DNA of 64,000 nt. Origin: Zingiber officinale. Lineage: Eukaryota > Streptophyta > Magnoliopsida > Zingiberales > Zingiberaceae. The notes under the pieces are model-generated. The model searched no databases. It was given only the letters and a program-made list of their open reading frames with translations, and was not told the origin of the DNA. Positions 1 to 11,880 of the stretch are shown here, piece by piece. Each line of letters begins with the position of its first letter. Positions within the stretch are counted from its first letter, which is position 1. Where the stretch lies: positions 110,090,436 through 110,154,435 of the forward strand of contig NC_056001.1 of the NCBI RefSeq assembly GCF_018446385.1, written 5' to 3'. A program made the position numbers and the translations under genes.

Positions 1-1149
1 CCTGATGCTATGTAGTTAGACAACTACTTAGCGACTGTCTACCTCAGTTGCTCTATAGTGGTAGGAGGGTAGTATAGTTGTTACGGACCAAAGCCTCTCG
101 GTTATACAGGGGTCGTGGTTTTACGAGAGGTGAAGCATGCACATGCATTTTTGCATATAATGCATGGTGCATCTGTGGAGATATATTTACATACATGTCC
201 AATAGATACTAGCTATATGTGATTGTGATATATTGTACATGCTTGAGATATGATTGTTGCAAATGGTTGCTATGCTTCATACATGTTCATATATCATACA
301 TGTATATGTGGTTGATTATATTGCTCAAGTGTTATGAGCAGATTTGTTGCTGATCTCTGGTGAGTTTTATGTCTTTACACCATGTGTATTCGACTGGTTC
401 GGGTATGTGCATTATTATCTCATTTACGATCTTGACCTTATATGTTAGTTTCAGATTGGGTAGGTTTATTTATTGTGACATTGTGATCATGATATTATGT
501 GTTAGATCTAGATTGGGTATGTAGAATTATTATGCCAGTTTATGATCATGTTCTTATTTCCCTTATGAGATTGTATACTTTGATCTCTATAATTTTTATA
601 CCATGCACTATAATGCCTAAAACCCGCTGAGTGACCTGCACTCACCACCGCATTTGTGTATTCTCTTTTTCCTCAGGTAGCAGGTAGAAGATTGTGGAGT
701 CGTTTGGAGAATCCTGTCTATCGATCCTACATCACATCAGAGAACGATCTTTATCGCGCTTTTATTTTCTTTTCTTGCATATCTTCCTTATGGTTTAGTA
801 TTGTACTTGGAGTTTAGCTTTGTGGCTTTTTTTATCGTCTTGGTATTCAGTCATGTTTAAGCCGTGCTGGCACGCATTTATCTTTTTGGTTTGTGTGGCT
901 TTCCTATGTCTTTCGTTGTGATTTTGGTACAACCGTGTATGCTGCTTATATAACTGTGTGGTTGTGATTATTTCTAGCTGTGTGGGCTACATATTCAACT
1001 GCGAGGTTGTGTTCTTATTTTCCACCCATGTAGGATGCTGATAGCTTGTGAGTAGCCTTGTGACATTGTATATATGTTTCATATTATCACTGTTACGGGA
1101 GAGATGTTGTCCATTTGTCGGGCAGGGACTCCTCTAGGACATGATAATT
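1..1149 (+). mobile_element. Ty3/gypsy LTR, 3' part (element A)
   Basis: This A/T-rich non-coding stretch ends immediately before a primer-binding-site-like sequence at 1152-1164. I read it as the 3' part of the 5' LTR of the decayed gypsy element whose gag and pol remnants follow. Its left end lies outside the window. The open frames in it are short and match nothing I know. The assignment is inferred from position and from the PBS, not from alignment to a second LTR. Confidence 0.5.
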
Positions 1150-1151
1150 TA

Positions 1152-1164
1152 TTGGTATCAGAGA
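1152..1164 (+). other. tRNA primer binding site of gypsy element A
   Basis: TTGGTATCAGAGA resembles the TGGTATCAGAGC type of site complementary to the 3' end of initiator methionine tRNA, used by many plant LTR retrotransposons to prime minus-strand DNA. It lies next to the presumed LTR end. Confidence 0.5.
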
Positions 1165-3283
1165 CACAGGTTTACAAGGTTTTTCCTGTGTTTTGAATTT
1201 TGTGTTTCATTTTCTCGATGTGACTTTTCGAGTTTTGGAACCAGGAAGCAGCAGGACATCTCCAAGCTATAGGAGGTATGTTAGTATATTGTTATCATAT
1301 ATTTCTTTTGGTACATGTATAGTTGTTTATGATAGTTATGACATGTGTTGGAACTCTTCTGTTAGTACTTGTCTAGTTGTGCGTATCATGTATGACATGT
1401 GTTAGGTCTACCATTGATCACAGTCAATCCTACTGGAGATCAAGGATCACAGTCTCAAGGGATTCCTTCTATCATACCATCAGTAGTACTAGTATTTGCT
1501 ACTATCAGTTGGGCGATAGTTAGAGTCGCACATTCTTGTTGATTCAGTCAGTAGAGGATTGATTTACCCTGGTTAACTTGGGCAGTAAAGGATTGATTTA
1601 CTCTTGTTGGTTCGATCAGTATAGGACTGATTTACTCTTATTGGTTCGACTTATTCAATTTTATAGAGATTCTGACCTTTAGATTACTTGTGTTTGGTTA
1701 GATAACCTATAAGACACATTTTGAGTACATGACTTGTATAGACGTAGTATGGACTAAATTAGCCGTATACCATTATTGGCTTGACTAGTCTATAGAGGAT
1801 CTATGTATCCTATTCTATGGGGACTTTGACTATGGATTGTGTGTATCTGGTTAAATAACCTAGAAGGAACATACGGTTAGATGACCTCCATTGATGTGGA
1901 AAAGTGTAGAGCTAGATGCTTAACACTTACGAGATACATCAATTATATAGGGTGTATAACTTGGAGAGTACATTCAGATATATGACTTGTACTGGTGCAT
2001 AAAAGATGAAGTTAGCTGCTTATCTTTTACGTGACTCGGCACCACATGAAAGACGATGCAGAAGATGATTTTGAGAACAATGCATCACTTGGTGGTTTTT
2101 TATAAGTGTTTTGAGAGAGAGAGAGAGAGAGTACATCTCTACCTCTTGTTTGTTTAGCTCGTCGTCAGGAGTTCCTAATTTTAAGTGGAGGTATCGAGGA
2201 ATAATAGTTTATAAGGCGATGGTTAATCGACTCACCTAACGCTATTCCATGGGAGATCCTGACTCATGGAGCGATCGGTTATGGTTAGATTTTCTCGATA
2301 GCAAATTGAGATAAATGACCCACAATGATGTGGAGAAGACGGAGTTATTTACTTATCACTTGCGAGATCATGACATTGTTTAGTGATAAGGTATAGAAGA
2401 TGATCTTCAAGAGGCAAAACATCATTTGGTGTTGATTTTGAGACGATATGGAGAGTTAATATTTCTTTTCCTCCTTTTTCTATTGCTCGTCGTTAGAGGT
2501 TCCCAAACTTTAAATAGAGTGATCATAGTATGAAGGGTTCCAAGACAATGGTTAGTTGACTCAACTAGCATTGTCTTCATCAAGTAGCTCAAGACCTTGA
2601 CCACATGACCATTTACCCAAGGTCTTAAAGTATATATTTCATATCAGAGGATTTGACTTTTTTATCGATATTTGTTGGAGGATATTTACATACACGATTA
2701 TGAGAGTTGTGGAGATACCCTTTTAATGGGAAGACTCTCAGTCAATAAGTTAAATGACCCTTGAGATTTTAGATTGTCATTCTCTTATTGTGGATACTTG
2801 AGTATCTCATGATAAGAGCAGGTTACTGAGAAGTTGGATTTGTGAGCACATGACTGGTCCGTCTTACTAAAGATATATGGTGATAAACTTCTCCACTGGA
2901 TATAATCCTTGTAGTGGTACAACATAGACATACAATGTTGAACCATGGTGAATAACTTAGAATTTGTTGTAGTGAGTGTTGAAGGTTGAATGCCTTCCCT
3001 TTTTTCTATTACGATGTGGGAAGCTATCAAGTTTAACTGATGTTGAGAATGATTTAGGATTGGTGGATATTGTGAGATCAGATGTTAGTGATATGTTGTC
3101 TTTTGAAGATCTATTTTTGAATATTTGACTTGATAATCTATTTGTGGATATTTGACTTTATAATCTATTATATGGTATTTGTTATTGATAGTGACATGGG
3201 GAGTAGCATGCCTGTGATATTTATGGATTTGGTGATTTATAGTTGGTGATAAGATTACATACTCGTAATGATCTTACGGTTGA
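1165..3283 (+). pseudogene. Decayed gag region of gypsy element A
   Basis: There is no open frame of useful length. Position between the PBS and RT remnant implies gag and protease. A gag-like string related to 'DVEKTELFTYHLRD' can be read around 2330-2375, and a similar block lies about 330 bp upstream near 1905, so part of gag seems duplicated in tandem. A (GA)n run sits at about 2114-2131. Function is certainly lost. Confidence 0.35.
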
Positions 3284-3407
3284 GTGTGGTTGTGGTACAG
3301 ATATTATGAGTCTTGGGTGTTTCCATTTAGGCTTACCAGTGCCCTAAATATTTTCATGGACTCGATGAATCTGGTATTCCTAGGGAGTTTGAATCAGCTG
3401 TAGTTGT

Positions 3408-6400
3408 TGTTGGAGCAATCCCAATGGTCCGTGCGACCTTATGTTTTGGTGTTTGGGCAAAGGGTTTAAGTTAGGTTCACCCTTGTATTTGATATGTGTA
3501 CTTGAGTTGTGCAGGACTACACGATACACATGTGACTTAGGTTGACGGCTTCGGGTCCAGTGAAGGATGGAGCATCCAAGGGACCGTGGACAAGGCAGCA
3601 AGGACAAGGGCCGAGGGAAGCGACTTCGAGGCATACGCGAAGGATGACATTGGAGACGAGCCGCGAGCTTGAATGTGTCCGAGGGACGAGAGCCAAAGGA
3701 AGTAGGCTTGAAGACAAGAGGTCAAGACTGTAAAGAAGTGTCAAGTGAGTCATAAGGGTGAGGGTCCGAGTGCTAAGAGATTGTACTCGGGGTAAAATCC
3801 AAGATTTAGGGTTTTGCTGTAGCAGTTACTGTAGCAGTACCGTAGCAATCACTGTAGCATTACTGTAGCAGTCGACTGCTAAAACATGTAGTTGACTGGT
3901 GCAGTCGACCATGCAGTCGACTGGGAGCGAACTGTTAGAGTGTATACTAAAAGCCTAGTTTTTTTGTAAACATTTATTTTTGAAATAAAAGAATCACATT
4001 GGTCAAATGTCTATATTTATTAAATATAGTTGTTCAATTAATTTATATTGTAGATAACATGGTGTGTGGTGTCACACACAGGAGATCATGTTATCAATTC
4101 CTTATAAATTATAAACAGTTGCTCACGATTAAGATGGAAAGGAACAAACCATTGGAATAGTCGTAGTGCAATTAGGTATTAGTTTATCTTGACTAATAAA
4201 TTACACTAGTACACTCTAAGTGTATTGAGTAGGACCATTTTAGGTAAGTTTTTTTTGTACTAACTAAATAAAAGAACTAGACCTTAGTTATTATGGAAGT
4301 GTGTGCTCTTAATCCTAATATAATAACAAGTATATATATTTAGTATTTATTTCTTTGACTTATCAAAGGGTGAGATTTAGTTCGATAAATTAATAAGCCC
4401 GATAAGTTGGGAAATGATATTTTTTATAGTATGTCTTGTTAATTATAAAAGGAATCTGTGTTCTAGTTATCTAGGTTGAGAATGTCCCCAAGAGTAGCTC
4501 ATAAGGATTGTCATGGTAAACCCTGCAGGTGGATTTAGTCCGACATGACAATGAAGTTAAGTGATACCACTCTTGGAGCTAGATATTAATTAAGTGAGTT
4601 GTCAGTAACTTACTTAATTAGTGGACATTCATTATCTTAAACACAGGGACACTAACACACTCATGATAAGAAGAAGCTCATAATATAATTTGGGATTGGT
4701 ACGATAGTGCGATAATAACTCTCTAGTGGAATGAGTTATTATCGATGAACTTGAGTTGTGTGTTCGGGGCGAACACGGGATACTCAAGCTCATCGAAAGG
4801 CCAAAACCAATTTCTCCTCTAGGTCCCTGTCGTAGCCTCATTAAAGCCTCAAGTTCATCCAAAGAAAGACCCATCTTGGTGTCCAAGAAGGGGGTCGGTC
4901 CATTGCTTGGTGACCAAGCAGTAGCCGGCCACATCTCCTCTTAAAGGGCCGACCCTTTGCTTGGTGCCCAAGCATGTAGGGGACGGCCACAATAATTCAA
5001 ACAAGGAGGGGTGTTTTGAATTTTTAAAATCTTCTTTTTGTAGAAATCTACAAGTTGTAAAAGAGAGATTTTAAATTTATAAAACTTTCCTTATTTGAAT
5101 TAGGTCACATAGTTTAAAAGAAAATTTAAAAGTTTTTCAAAACTTTCTTTTTTTTAACCATCCTCATGGTTTTAAAAAAAAAAAAGAAGAGAAATTTTAA
5201 ATTTAAATTTTCTATCACCATGTTAAAAAAGGAAATTTTATAAGAGAAATTTTAAATTTTAAAACATGGTTTTAATTTTTAAAACTTTCCTTTTTTAACC
5301 TCAGCTTTAGGAAATTAAAAGAAAGCTTGTAAAATTTTATAAGGGCTTATAAAATTTTATAAAAAAAATTATTTTTCTTTCCTTGATGAGGTGGCCGGCC
5401 ACCTTGCTTGGTGCCCAAGCAAGGGGCCAGCCAAAATAAATAATTATAAATCATCATCCAATTAATATTTGGTGATTGATTCAATCAAGAGGAAAGAAAA
5501 GGAAAAATAAAAGGGAAAAGCAAAAATAAGAGGAAGATTTTAACTTTTGTAAAAAGTCTTTCCCTATTTGCCTTGGGCAAATAATATAAAAGAATGGGTG
5601 AGGAGACCTCAAGGGACAACAATTCTTATTCCAGTGCTTGGAGATCTTTGTGTGGCCGGCCCCCTCTCTCCCTCTCCTTTTCCTTGCTCTCTTTTCCTTG
5701 GTGGTGGTGGTAGCCGAATACTAGAGGAGGAAGAAGAAAGCTCTTTGGGTGGTGTTCATCTTGGAGGATCGTCGCCCACACGACGTCCAAGGCGAGGCGA
5801 GGAATACGGCAGAAGATCTCGAGGTCATTAGCATACAAAGAGAAGGTATAATTAGAAATTATTTTCCGCATCATGCTAGTTATTTTCTTTGTTAAAATTC
5901 CAAACACAAGAGGCATTAGATTTAGTTTTTTAAATTTATTTTTCGAGTTTGTGTTTTCTTTATTTTTTGAATTTGTGATTCGATTATTTTTTTTTGTTAA
6001 CCTAGAGTTATTTAAGGAAATTAAATATTAGCTTTCCTTAAAAGGCTTTGTCTAGGCGGTGGTGGTTGCTCCCATATCCAAGAAGGTCATGTGCCTCGCC
6101 ATGCAGTCCTGAAAGCCAATTTTGAAAATTAATATTTAATGGAATTAATAACATAGGTGGATTTGGATCAATAGTGTTAAGTTCCGCTTGCGATCCAAAT
6201 CTAAATCATCAAGAACAGATAAGTTAAATTTGGAATCAGTGATGTTAAGTTCCGTCTGCGATTCCTACTTTAACTTCTAAGGAACACAATAGGTTGTTTA
6301 GGAAATGTTCGACACTTGTACAAAATTTTTGTACAGTGGAACCGGTACAATCTTCTTAGGACTAACCAACACGAATAGAATGCTTCTGTTCGTTCGAACA

Positions 6401-6958
6401 GTGTGGAGCAGTCGACTGCTAGTTTTAGCAGTCAACTGGTATCAAGCCGTTGGGATGTAACGGTCGAATTTCCACATAGGGCAGTCGACTGCATGTTTTG
6501 GAAGTCGACTGGTAGGCGGGGTTTCCAACCCATGGCCTATATAACCAAGCCTTGGGAACTTGGTTATAGTTGACAAAATTGGACTTGTTTAAAGTCTAAT
6601 TAGTAGTCTTTTGTGCTCAAGAGATCTTTGTGTGCCAAGAGGTCTTGGTTGGAGTTGTGGTGAGAGGTTTCTCTACCCACAAGGAGGTTGAGCTAGCCGG
6701 AGTTTGCCGGGGACTAATCCACCGACAGATTAAGGGATCGTCCATCTTATGGACACGCCGTGGAGTAGGAGCAAGTTATTTCCGAACCATGTAAACGAAC
6801 GTGTTAGCGGTTTGCTTTCTTGTTCTTTACTTTAGTCTTTAGCTTGTTTGTTTTATTTGTATTATTCCTCTTCGCAAGCTAACATAGTGTAAGAAGCAAT
6901 CGATTTGGGGGTGTCGTCTATCCAACCCCCCTTCACGCCGGCCATCGATTACCCAACA
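3408..6958 (+). mobile_element. Solo LTR (Sirevirus-like), target duplication GTTGT
   Basis: The insertion begins TGTTGGAGC and ends CCCAACA, and is flanked by the 5-bp duplication GTTGT at 3403-3407 and 6959-6963. It sits inside the RT of gypsy element A. Removing the nested insertion (3933-6371 plus its 5-bp repeat) leaves about 1,107 bp, close to the 1,144-1,192 bp LTRs of the complete copia element in this window. There is no coding region, so I call it a solo LTR. A TATA-like TATATAA lies at 6538-6544, with repeated CAGTCGACTG palindromes upstream (about 3867-3922 and 6410-6515). Confidence 0.8.
3933..6371 (+). mobile_element. LTR-type insertion nested in the solo LTR
   Basis: The insertion starts TGTTAGAGTG and ends ACCAACA, with near-identical flanks CGAAC (3928-3932) and CGAAT (6372-6376). 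It is 2,439 bp long, A/T-rich and without a recognisable protein gene. TG...CA ends and a 5-bp duplication indicate a solo LTR or small non-autonomous LTR element, but I cannot name the family. It contains imperfect copies of the palindrome GCTTGGTGCCCAAGC (about 4909, 4957 and 5404) and a TATAAAA at about 5585. The open frame at 5568-5831 has no known domain and is not called a gene. Confidence 0.55.
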
Positions 6959-8480
6959 GTTGTCTTCATTGACAATATTATGATGTATTCCTGATCTGAG
7001 GTGGATCACGAACAACATCTTCGCATAATTGTGGAGATGCTTCGATGAGAAGATCTTTATGCGAAGTTCAGTAACACGCATTTTGATCGTCTTCTGGGGG
7101 ATTTCTAGAGTATATTGTCTTTAGTAGAGGTATATTAGTCGACCCATAGAAAAATAGAGGTTGTTACAAGCCGAGAACAACCGAAGAAAGTATAGGGAGT
7201 TTGTTGTTCTCTGAATTAGTTGGATACTATCGGAGATTGGTTGAGGGTTTTTCTAGCATTGCGTTATCGTTGACTCGACTGACTGGGAAAGAAATGAAAT
7301 TTACTTGGATAGAGTCTTGCGAGACGAGTTCTTAGGAATGCAAGTGAAGGCTCATTATTGCACCCATGTTCGTTTTAGCTTCATGTGTAGACGGATTTAT
7401 ACTCTACACAGATATATCATACCAGGGGTTAGGTGTAGTTTTGTAGTAGCGCGGTTGAGTAGTTTCATATGCTTCTCGATGGCTGAGAGATCATGAGAAG
7501 AATTATTCAACTCATGATTTTGGAGTTAGCAGTTACCATTTTCACGCTAAAAATGTGGTGACATCATTTATACGAGATTTATTATTATCATGGGAGATTA
7601 TGTGTGTTTTTGAGCTATATCCAACCTAGGGGAAGTTACTCTAGGAAAGCACACCAATCTGGATATGTAATACATTTGGGTGACACCCAAATGTATAGAG
7701 ACTTAGAGCATTCCTATTAGTGGAATGACATAAAGAAAGACATCCCAAATTTTGTAGCTTAATGTCTAGTATGTTAGCAAGAGGAGGTTGAACATCAGAG
7801 TCTAGCAAGGCATTTCAGTAGATTCAGATACCAGAATAGGAATGGAAGCATGATACAATGGGCTTTGTTATGAGATTCCTCAAGATACAGAGAGGATTGA
7901 GGCGATATGGGTAATCATTGATTGGATGACTAATGTGCTCCTTTTTCTATTGATCCGTAGGACAGATTCTTTGGATCGATTAGCAGAGTTATACTGTAGA
8001 GAAATTACCAGAGCTCATGGGATATCTCTAAGTATTGTATTGGATGGAGATTTGCAATTCACATCACAGTGTTAGTAGAGTTTACAGCATGTCATGAGTA
8101 TAGAGCTCTGGTTAGTACAACTTCCACCCTCAGAATGATGAATAGTCATAGTGCACTATATAGATGTCAGGGGATCTGCTAATAGTGTGCGATAGGGATT
8201 TCGGAGGCAGTTGTGAAGACCATTTATATATAATAGATTTTACCTATGGTTGTCCATGCAACAATGTGGCAATAGTGGAAGCATGTGAGTTCATAACCTA
8301 CAGAGTTATCACGATCTACTTGTAGGTGGATCATCATATGGTTTAATAAGGGAAACTTAATCCCTTATAGTTTGTGGTTTGTTCATGATACTGGGATGGA
8401 ATAGTATATGAGTGTGTTATTTAGTTGTTACACTTGGATGAGGATACCTGAGTTGAACAGTAAATTTGGGACCAAATTTT

Positions 8481-8811
8481 TATTAGTGGAGGAGAATATA
8501 AGATACTGTAAATTAAATAATAAGTGTTATTGGAGAAATAACTTCATGAAATTTTCTGAGAATTTTTAGAAATGTTTTGAGATTTAAACGGAGTCTATAT
8601 GACACGTTTAAGGGGATGGATCTAATAGGTTTGGTGAAAGCCTGTTTGGATTACTACTTAAGTGAGAGTTGATTGATTTGTTTAACCTAGGTATAAGAGA
8701 TTAAAACATAAGTTTTAATCTCATTTCTCCCCATTTCCAACCAAAACCCGTGCCCTAGCCTCTGCCCTCTTGTCCTCATCTCCTCCGCGAGCTTCCTACA
8801 CCCGATACATC
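8481..8811 (+). mobile_element. Probable 3' LTR beginning of gypsy element A
   Basis: After the purine-rich run near 8485 the sequence becomes non-coding, then C-rich from about 8740. It is cut by the copia insertion at 8812 and resumes at 19356. No gene is visible. Assignment to the 3' LTR is by position only. Confidence 0.35.
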
Positions 8812-9955
8812 TGTTGGTGCGGGAAGCATCCGACGATCGAACTCGTGTTTTGATAATGGCAAAGAATTCAAAGTTAAGATGTTTTTTAGTCTAACAAGTC
8901 TACTTGAGGATTTCAGGAAAGTCCTAGCTGCGGTTAGGCAAAGGGAAAACCCTAGGGGGCGGTAACCCTAGGTCATAGGGGGTGGTAACCCTATGCGTAA
9001 AGTCTTGGCAGGTTGATGGCTTCAGGCAAAAGTCCTAGGGGGTGGTAACCCTAGGTGAAAAATCCTGGTGTCGCGAACCAGGTGAAAGACTGGACTAGCC
9101 GGGGAAGCGGATGTCCAGCAGAAAGTCCGGAAGTATCGAGTGCTGAGCAAAAGTCCAGTCGATCTAGAGGATCGACTGGCAACAGGTAAATCTCCTGAGT
9201 GGAGTAGGTGAGGACGCGTTCCCCGCAGAGGGAACAGTAGGCGTCGGGTCGACCTAGGGTTTCCGGAAGGAAACCCAAAGTCAGACTCGGACAGTCCGAA
9301 GACTGTCAATTCTTACTTACTGTGTTTTATCAGATTCTAACATTGTCTTGCAGGGTATTTTGCTTGGACTAACCTTTGTTTGCAGGTGAGGAACCTGCTG
9401 GAAAAAGGCTGTCTGGGCGCCCGGGATGGATCCGGGCGCCCGGGACCAAATTCTATCCCCTGCGCGACTTCGCCACGTGGAGCATCCTGGTTGGTTGGCC
9501 ACGTCACACTCCAGGCGCCCGGAATCGCATATAAAAGGAGGGTTGAGGTGCAGCTTCAAAATACAACGAATTCTAAGTGATCTTTCATCAACACGCTACT
9601 CTAAAAGACGCTCCGAAGTGCTACTACAAGTGCCCGACGACCCGAAGCTTCAGAATTAGCATTTCTTGTTGTCGGTATAATTTTTGATAGCTTTTATTTG
9701 TACTCATAATTGTAATCTTTTAACGAGCTTATAGTTGTTGCCCACCGGAAGCGATCAAGGATCGCGGGCCTTCGAGTAGGAGTCGACTTAGGCTCCGAAC
9801 GAAGTAAAATCGACCTGTCTCTTTGTGTTGTCTCCTTATTTTATTTCCGCTTATTCCGCTGCACGTTTTAACTCCGATAGTTTTCCGATAATCGAACAAA
9901 ATAGCCACGAGCGCTATTCACCCCCCCCCCCCCTCTAGCGCTTCTCGATCCAACA
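8812..9955 (+). repeat. 5' LTR of the copia element
   Basis: 1,144 bp, TGTTGGTGCG to GATCCAACA. It contains CCCTAGG-rich short repeats (8950-9055), three copies of a GGCGCCCGG-type palindrome upstream of the TATA box, and a run of 13 C near the 3' end. The minus-strand open frames at 9022-9309 also occur in the 3' LTR at 18374-18661, so they are LTR sequence and not genes. Confidence 0.95.
9530..9536 (+). promoter_or_regulatory. TATA box of the 5' LTR
   Basis: TATAAAA followed by GGAGGG, about 420 bp before the LTR end and just downstream of the palindrome cluster at 9413-9521. It is the expected core promoter for element transcription. The equivalent site in the 3' LTR is 18936-18942. Confidence 0.7.
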
Positions 9956-9956
9956 A

Positions 9957-9969
9957 TTGGTATCAGAGC
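9957..9969 (+). other. Primer binding site of the copia element
   Basis: TTGGTATCAGAGC one base after the 5' LTR matches the initiator-methionine-tRNA type of PBS and fixes the LTR end. Confidence 0.85.
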
Positions 9970-10203
9970 GGGGTCGTCTTGAATCAGTGCAACCACTATT
10001 CGAGACAATTTCTTCGTGGTTTTGTTCGGAGTCGATTAGAATTTAGCCTCATAGCTATATTCTAATTTCTTTTTACGAATCGATTTTCTGCTCAAAGCTA
10101 GTCAATACCACTTGAGCCTGTTATTTTTTCCTTCCTCCCGCACTACTAATCCAAGACTTAGTCTTGGAATAGATCTTGTTGTTTCTATTTTTTTTAGATC
10201 TAA

Positions 10204-11880
10204 ATGGCCCAACAAGAAGGATTTAGCACCGTTCGTCCCCCATTATTTTCCGGAGAAGACTTCGGATATTGGAAGGGGCGAATGGAAATTTATCTAAAGA
10301 TCCAGTTCGACGACACCTGGATGATCGTCAAAACAGGACTGCAACTACCAACTGGTACAGACGGTAAACCTACATCCTGTGAGAACTGGGAGCCAGCATT
10401 TATCAAAAAGGTGGAAGCCGACGCCAAAGCCACCTGCACAATCCAGTGCGGTCTTACCAAAGAAGAGCTCAACAGAGTCGGTCCATTCTCCTCCGCAAAG
10501 GAACTATGGGAGAAACTGATCGAACTACACGAGGGCGCCTCAGAAACCAAGTTAAGTAAGCCTGATTTGTTACTGAATAAACTATACAATTTGAAAATGC
10601 AGGAAGGCGAGACGGCAAGTTCTTTGCACGCCCGAATTCAAGATATCCTGAATTCTCTACATGGAATCGGGCAGAAGGTAAAAAACAGAGATATAATAAG
10701 GTATGCCCTTAACTCATTCCCTAGGAGTACACTATAGGCATCAATGGTAGATGCCTATAAAGTCTCTAAGGATTTATCCTCCTTGAAATTAGACGAATTA
10801 TTTAGTGAATTCGAACTCCATGAACAAACTAATGCACAGCCATCCGAGAAAGGGATTGCTTTGGTTGCAGGAACAAATCGAACACGGGAATCAAGAGGAC
10901 GGCGAAAAATTGAATCAGAATCCGAAGATGAACCTGACTCAGAAGATTCAGAAGATGAACTGACCAGCGAACTTGTGAATCTTGTAAAGAAGCTCTACAA
11001 GAAGAAGAAGGGCTTCAACAAGAAAGATCTAAAGAAGGCAGTCCAATCCAGGGAGGCCCAACAAAACTCCAAGGTAAAGTTCTAAGTCACATGTTACGGG
11101 TGTAACCAGAAAAGGCATATCAAGGCCAACTGTCCCAACCAAAAGGAGGCCAAAAAGCAAAGAAGAAAGAAGGCACTAAAGGCAACCTGGGACGAATCTT
11201 CTTCGGAGGACGAAGACGACGAACTCGACCAAACGAGTTTACTCGCATTGATGGCCCGGGACCAGATCATCGAATCCGAAAGCGAGTCAGAAGCCGACTC
11301 CGAGCAAAGCCACGGATCCGCATCCGTTTCCGAAGGGCCAGACTCCGCTATAAGTATTCCTAGGCTTAATAATTTAGTCAATTATTTACTTCGCAAATTA
11401 GCCAAGTCAAATTTGAAAATTAAGTCACTTTTAAAAGAAGTAATCATTCTTAAAGGAGTAACTAACTCAAAATCTTTAACTGAAGATTCAACTCAAGTAC
11501 AACAACTTGAGAAAGAAAATTCAAATCTGAAAAATCAGTTAAATGATTTAAAAATTACTTTAGAAAAGTTCTCTCTGGGCTCCAAGAATTTGGATCTAAT
11601 TCTTGGGACACAAAGAGCCGTCTACAATAGAACTGGGCTAGGATATAAAAGTAAAAAGAAATATAAATCTTATTTATCCTTAATAAACAAACAAAGTAGT
11701 AAATCAGTCCAAGCATGGGTCCCCAAGTCCAAATTGATAAATCAAATTGGACTTAGCCAATACTGGGTTCCGAAGGATCAAATATACTTCCTCAACAGAC
11801 CATATCGAGGCCGTGATCCAGGGAAAGCTAAAATGAAAACGATCGTAAATTCAAAAATCGAAATTAAATTAAAAATTTAA
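10204..11880 (+). pseudogene. copia gag (nucleocapsid polyprotein) with two in-frame stops
   Basis: One reading frame runs from ATG 10204 to TAA 11880, broken by TAG at 10735-10737 and TAA at 11083-11085. Residues 1-180 are a copia-type gag (UBN2/gag-polypeptide-like: YWKGRMEIYL, then LWEKLIELHEG). A zinc knuckle CX2CX4HX4C starts CYGCNQKRHIK at about 11092-11133. The region after it is acidic and serine-rich, then predicted coiled coil (about 11361-11570), then the YWVPK block (11761-11775) typical before the protease. Gag forms the virus-like particle and binds the RNA. The TAG at 10735 replaces a position that is Trp in related gags (TL-W-ASMVDAYK), consistent with one G-to-A change. Confidence 0.88.

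Larger units (their letters stand above)
3284..8480 (+). pseudogene. Decayed gypsy pol (RT, RNase H, integrase), Tekay/Del-like, interrupted
   Basis: Several broken frames read as a chromovirus-like pol. RT blocks at about 3300-3402 (FPFRLTSALNIFMDSMN) resume after an insertion at 6964-7250 (VFIDNIMMYS, then DHEQHLRI). An RNase H block near 7450-7560 contains YAS.WLRDHEKNYSTHDFELA. Integrase pieces at about 7690-8420 include ELYCREIT, SIVLDGDLQFTS and DFGGSCEDHL. Stops and frame changes occur throughout, so no enzyme can be made. The order RT, RNase H, integrase fits Ty3/gypsy. The solo LTR at 3408-6958 splits the RT. The likely 3' LTR start is near 8494, after a purine-rich run (GTGGAGGAGAATA). 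Confidence 0.7.

Noticed and set aside
5568..5831. 87-codon frame with glycine- and serine-rich protein
   Set aside because: No domain, and it lies in an LTR-type insertion.
9022..9309. 95-codon minus-strand frame in the copia LTR
   Set aside because: The same frame occurs in the 3' LTR (18374-18661). It is LTR sequence with no known domain.
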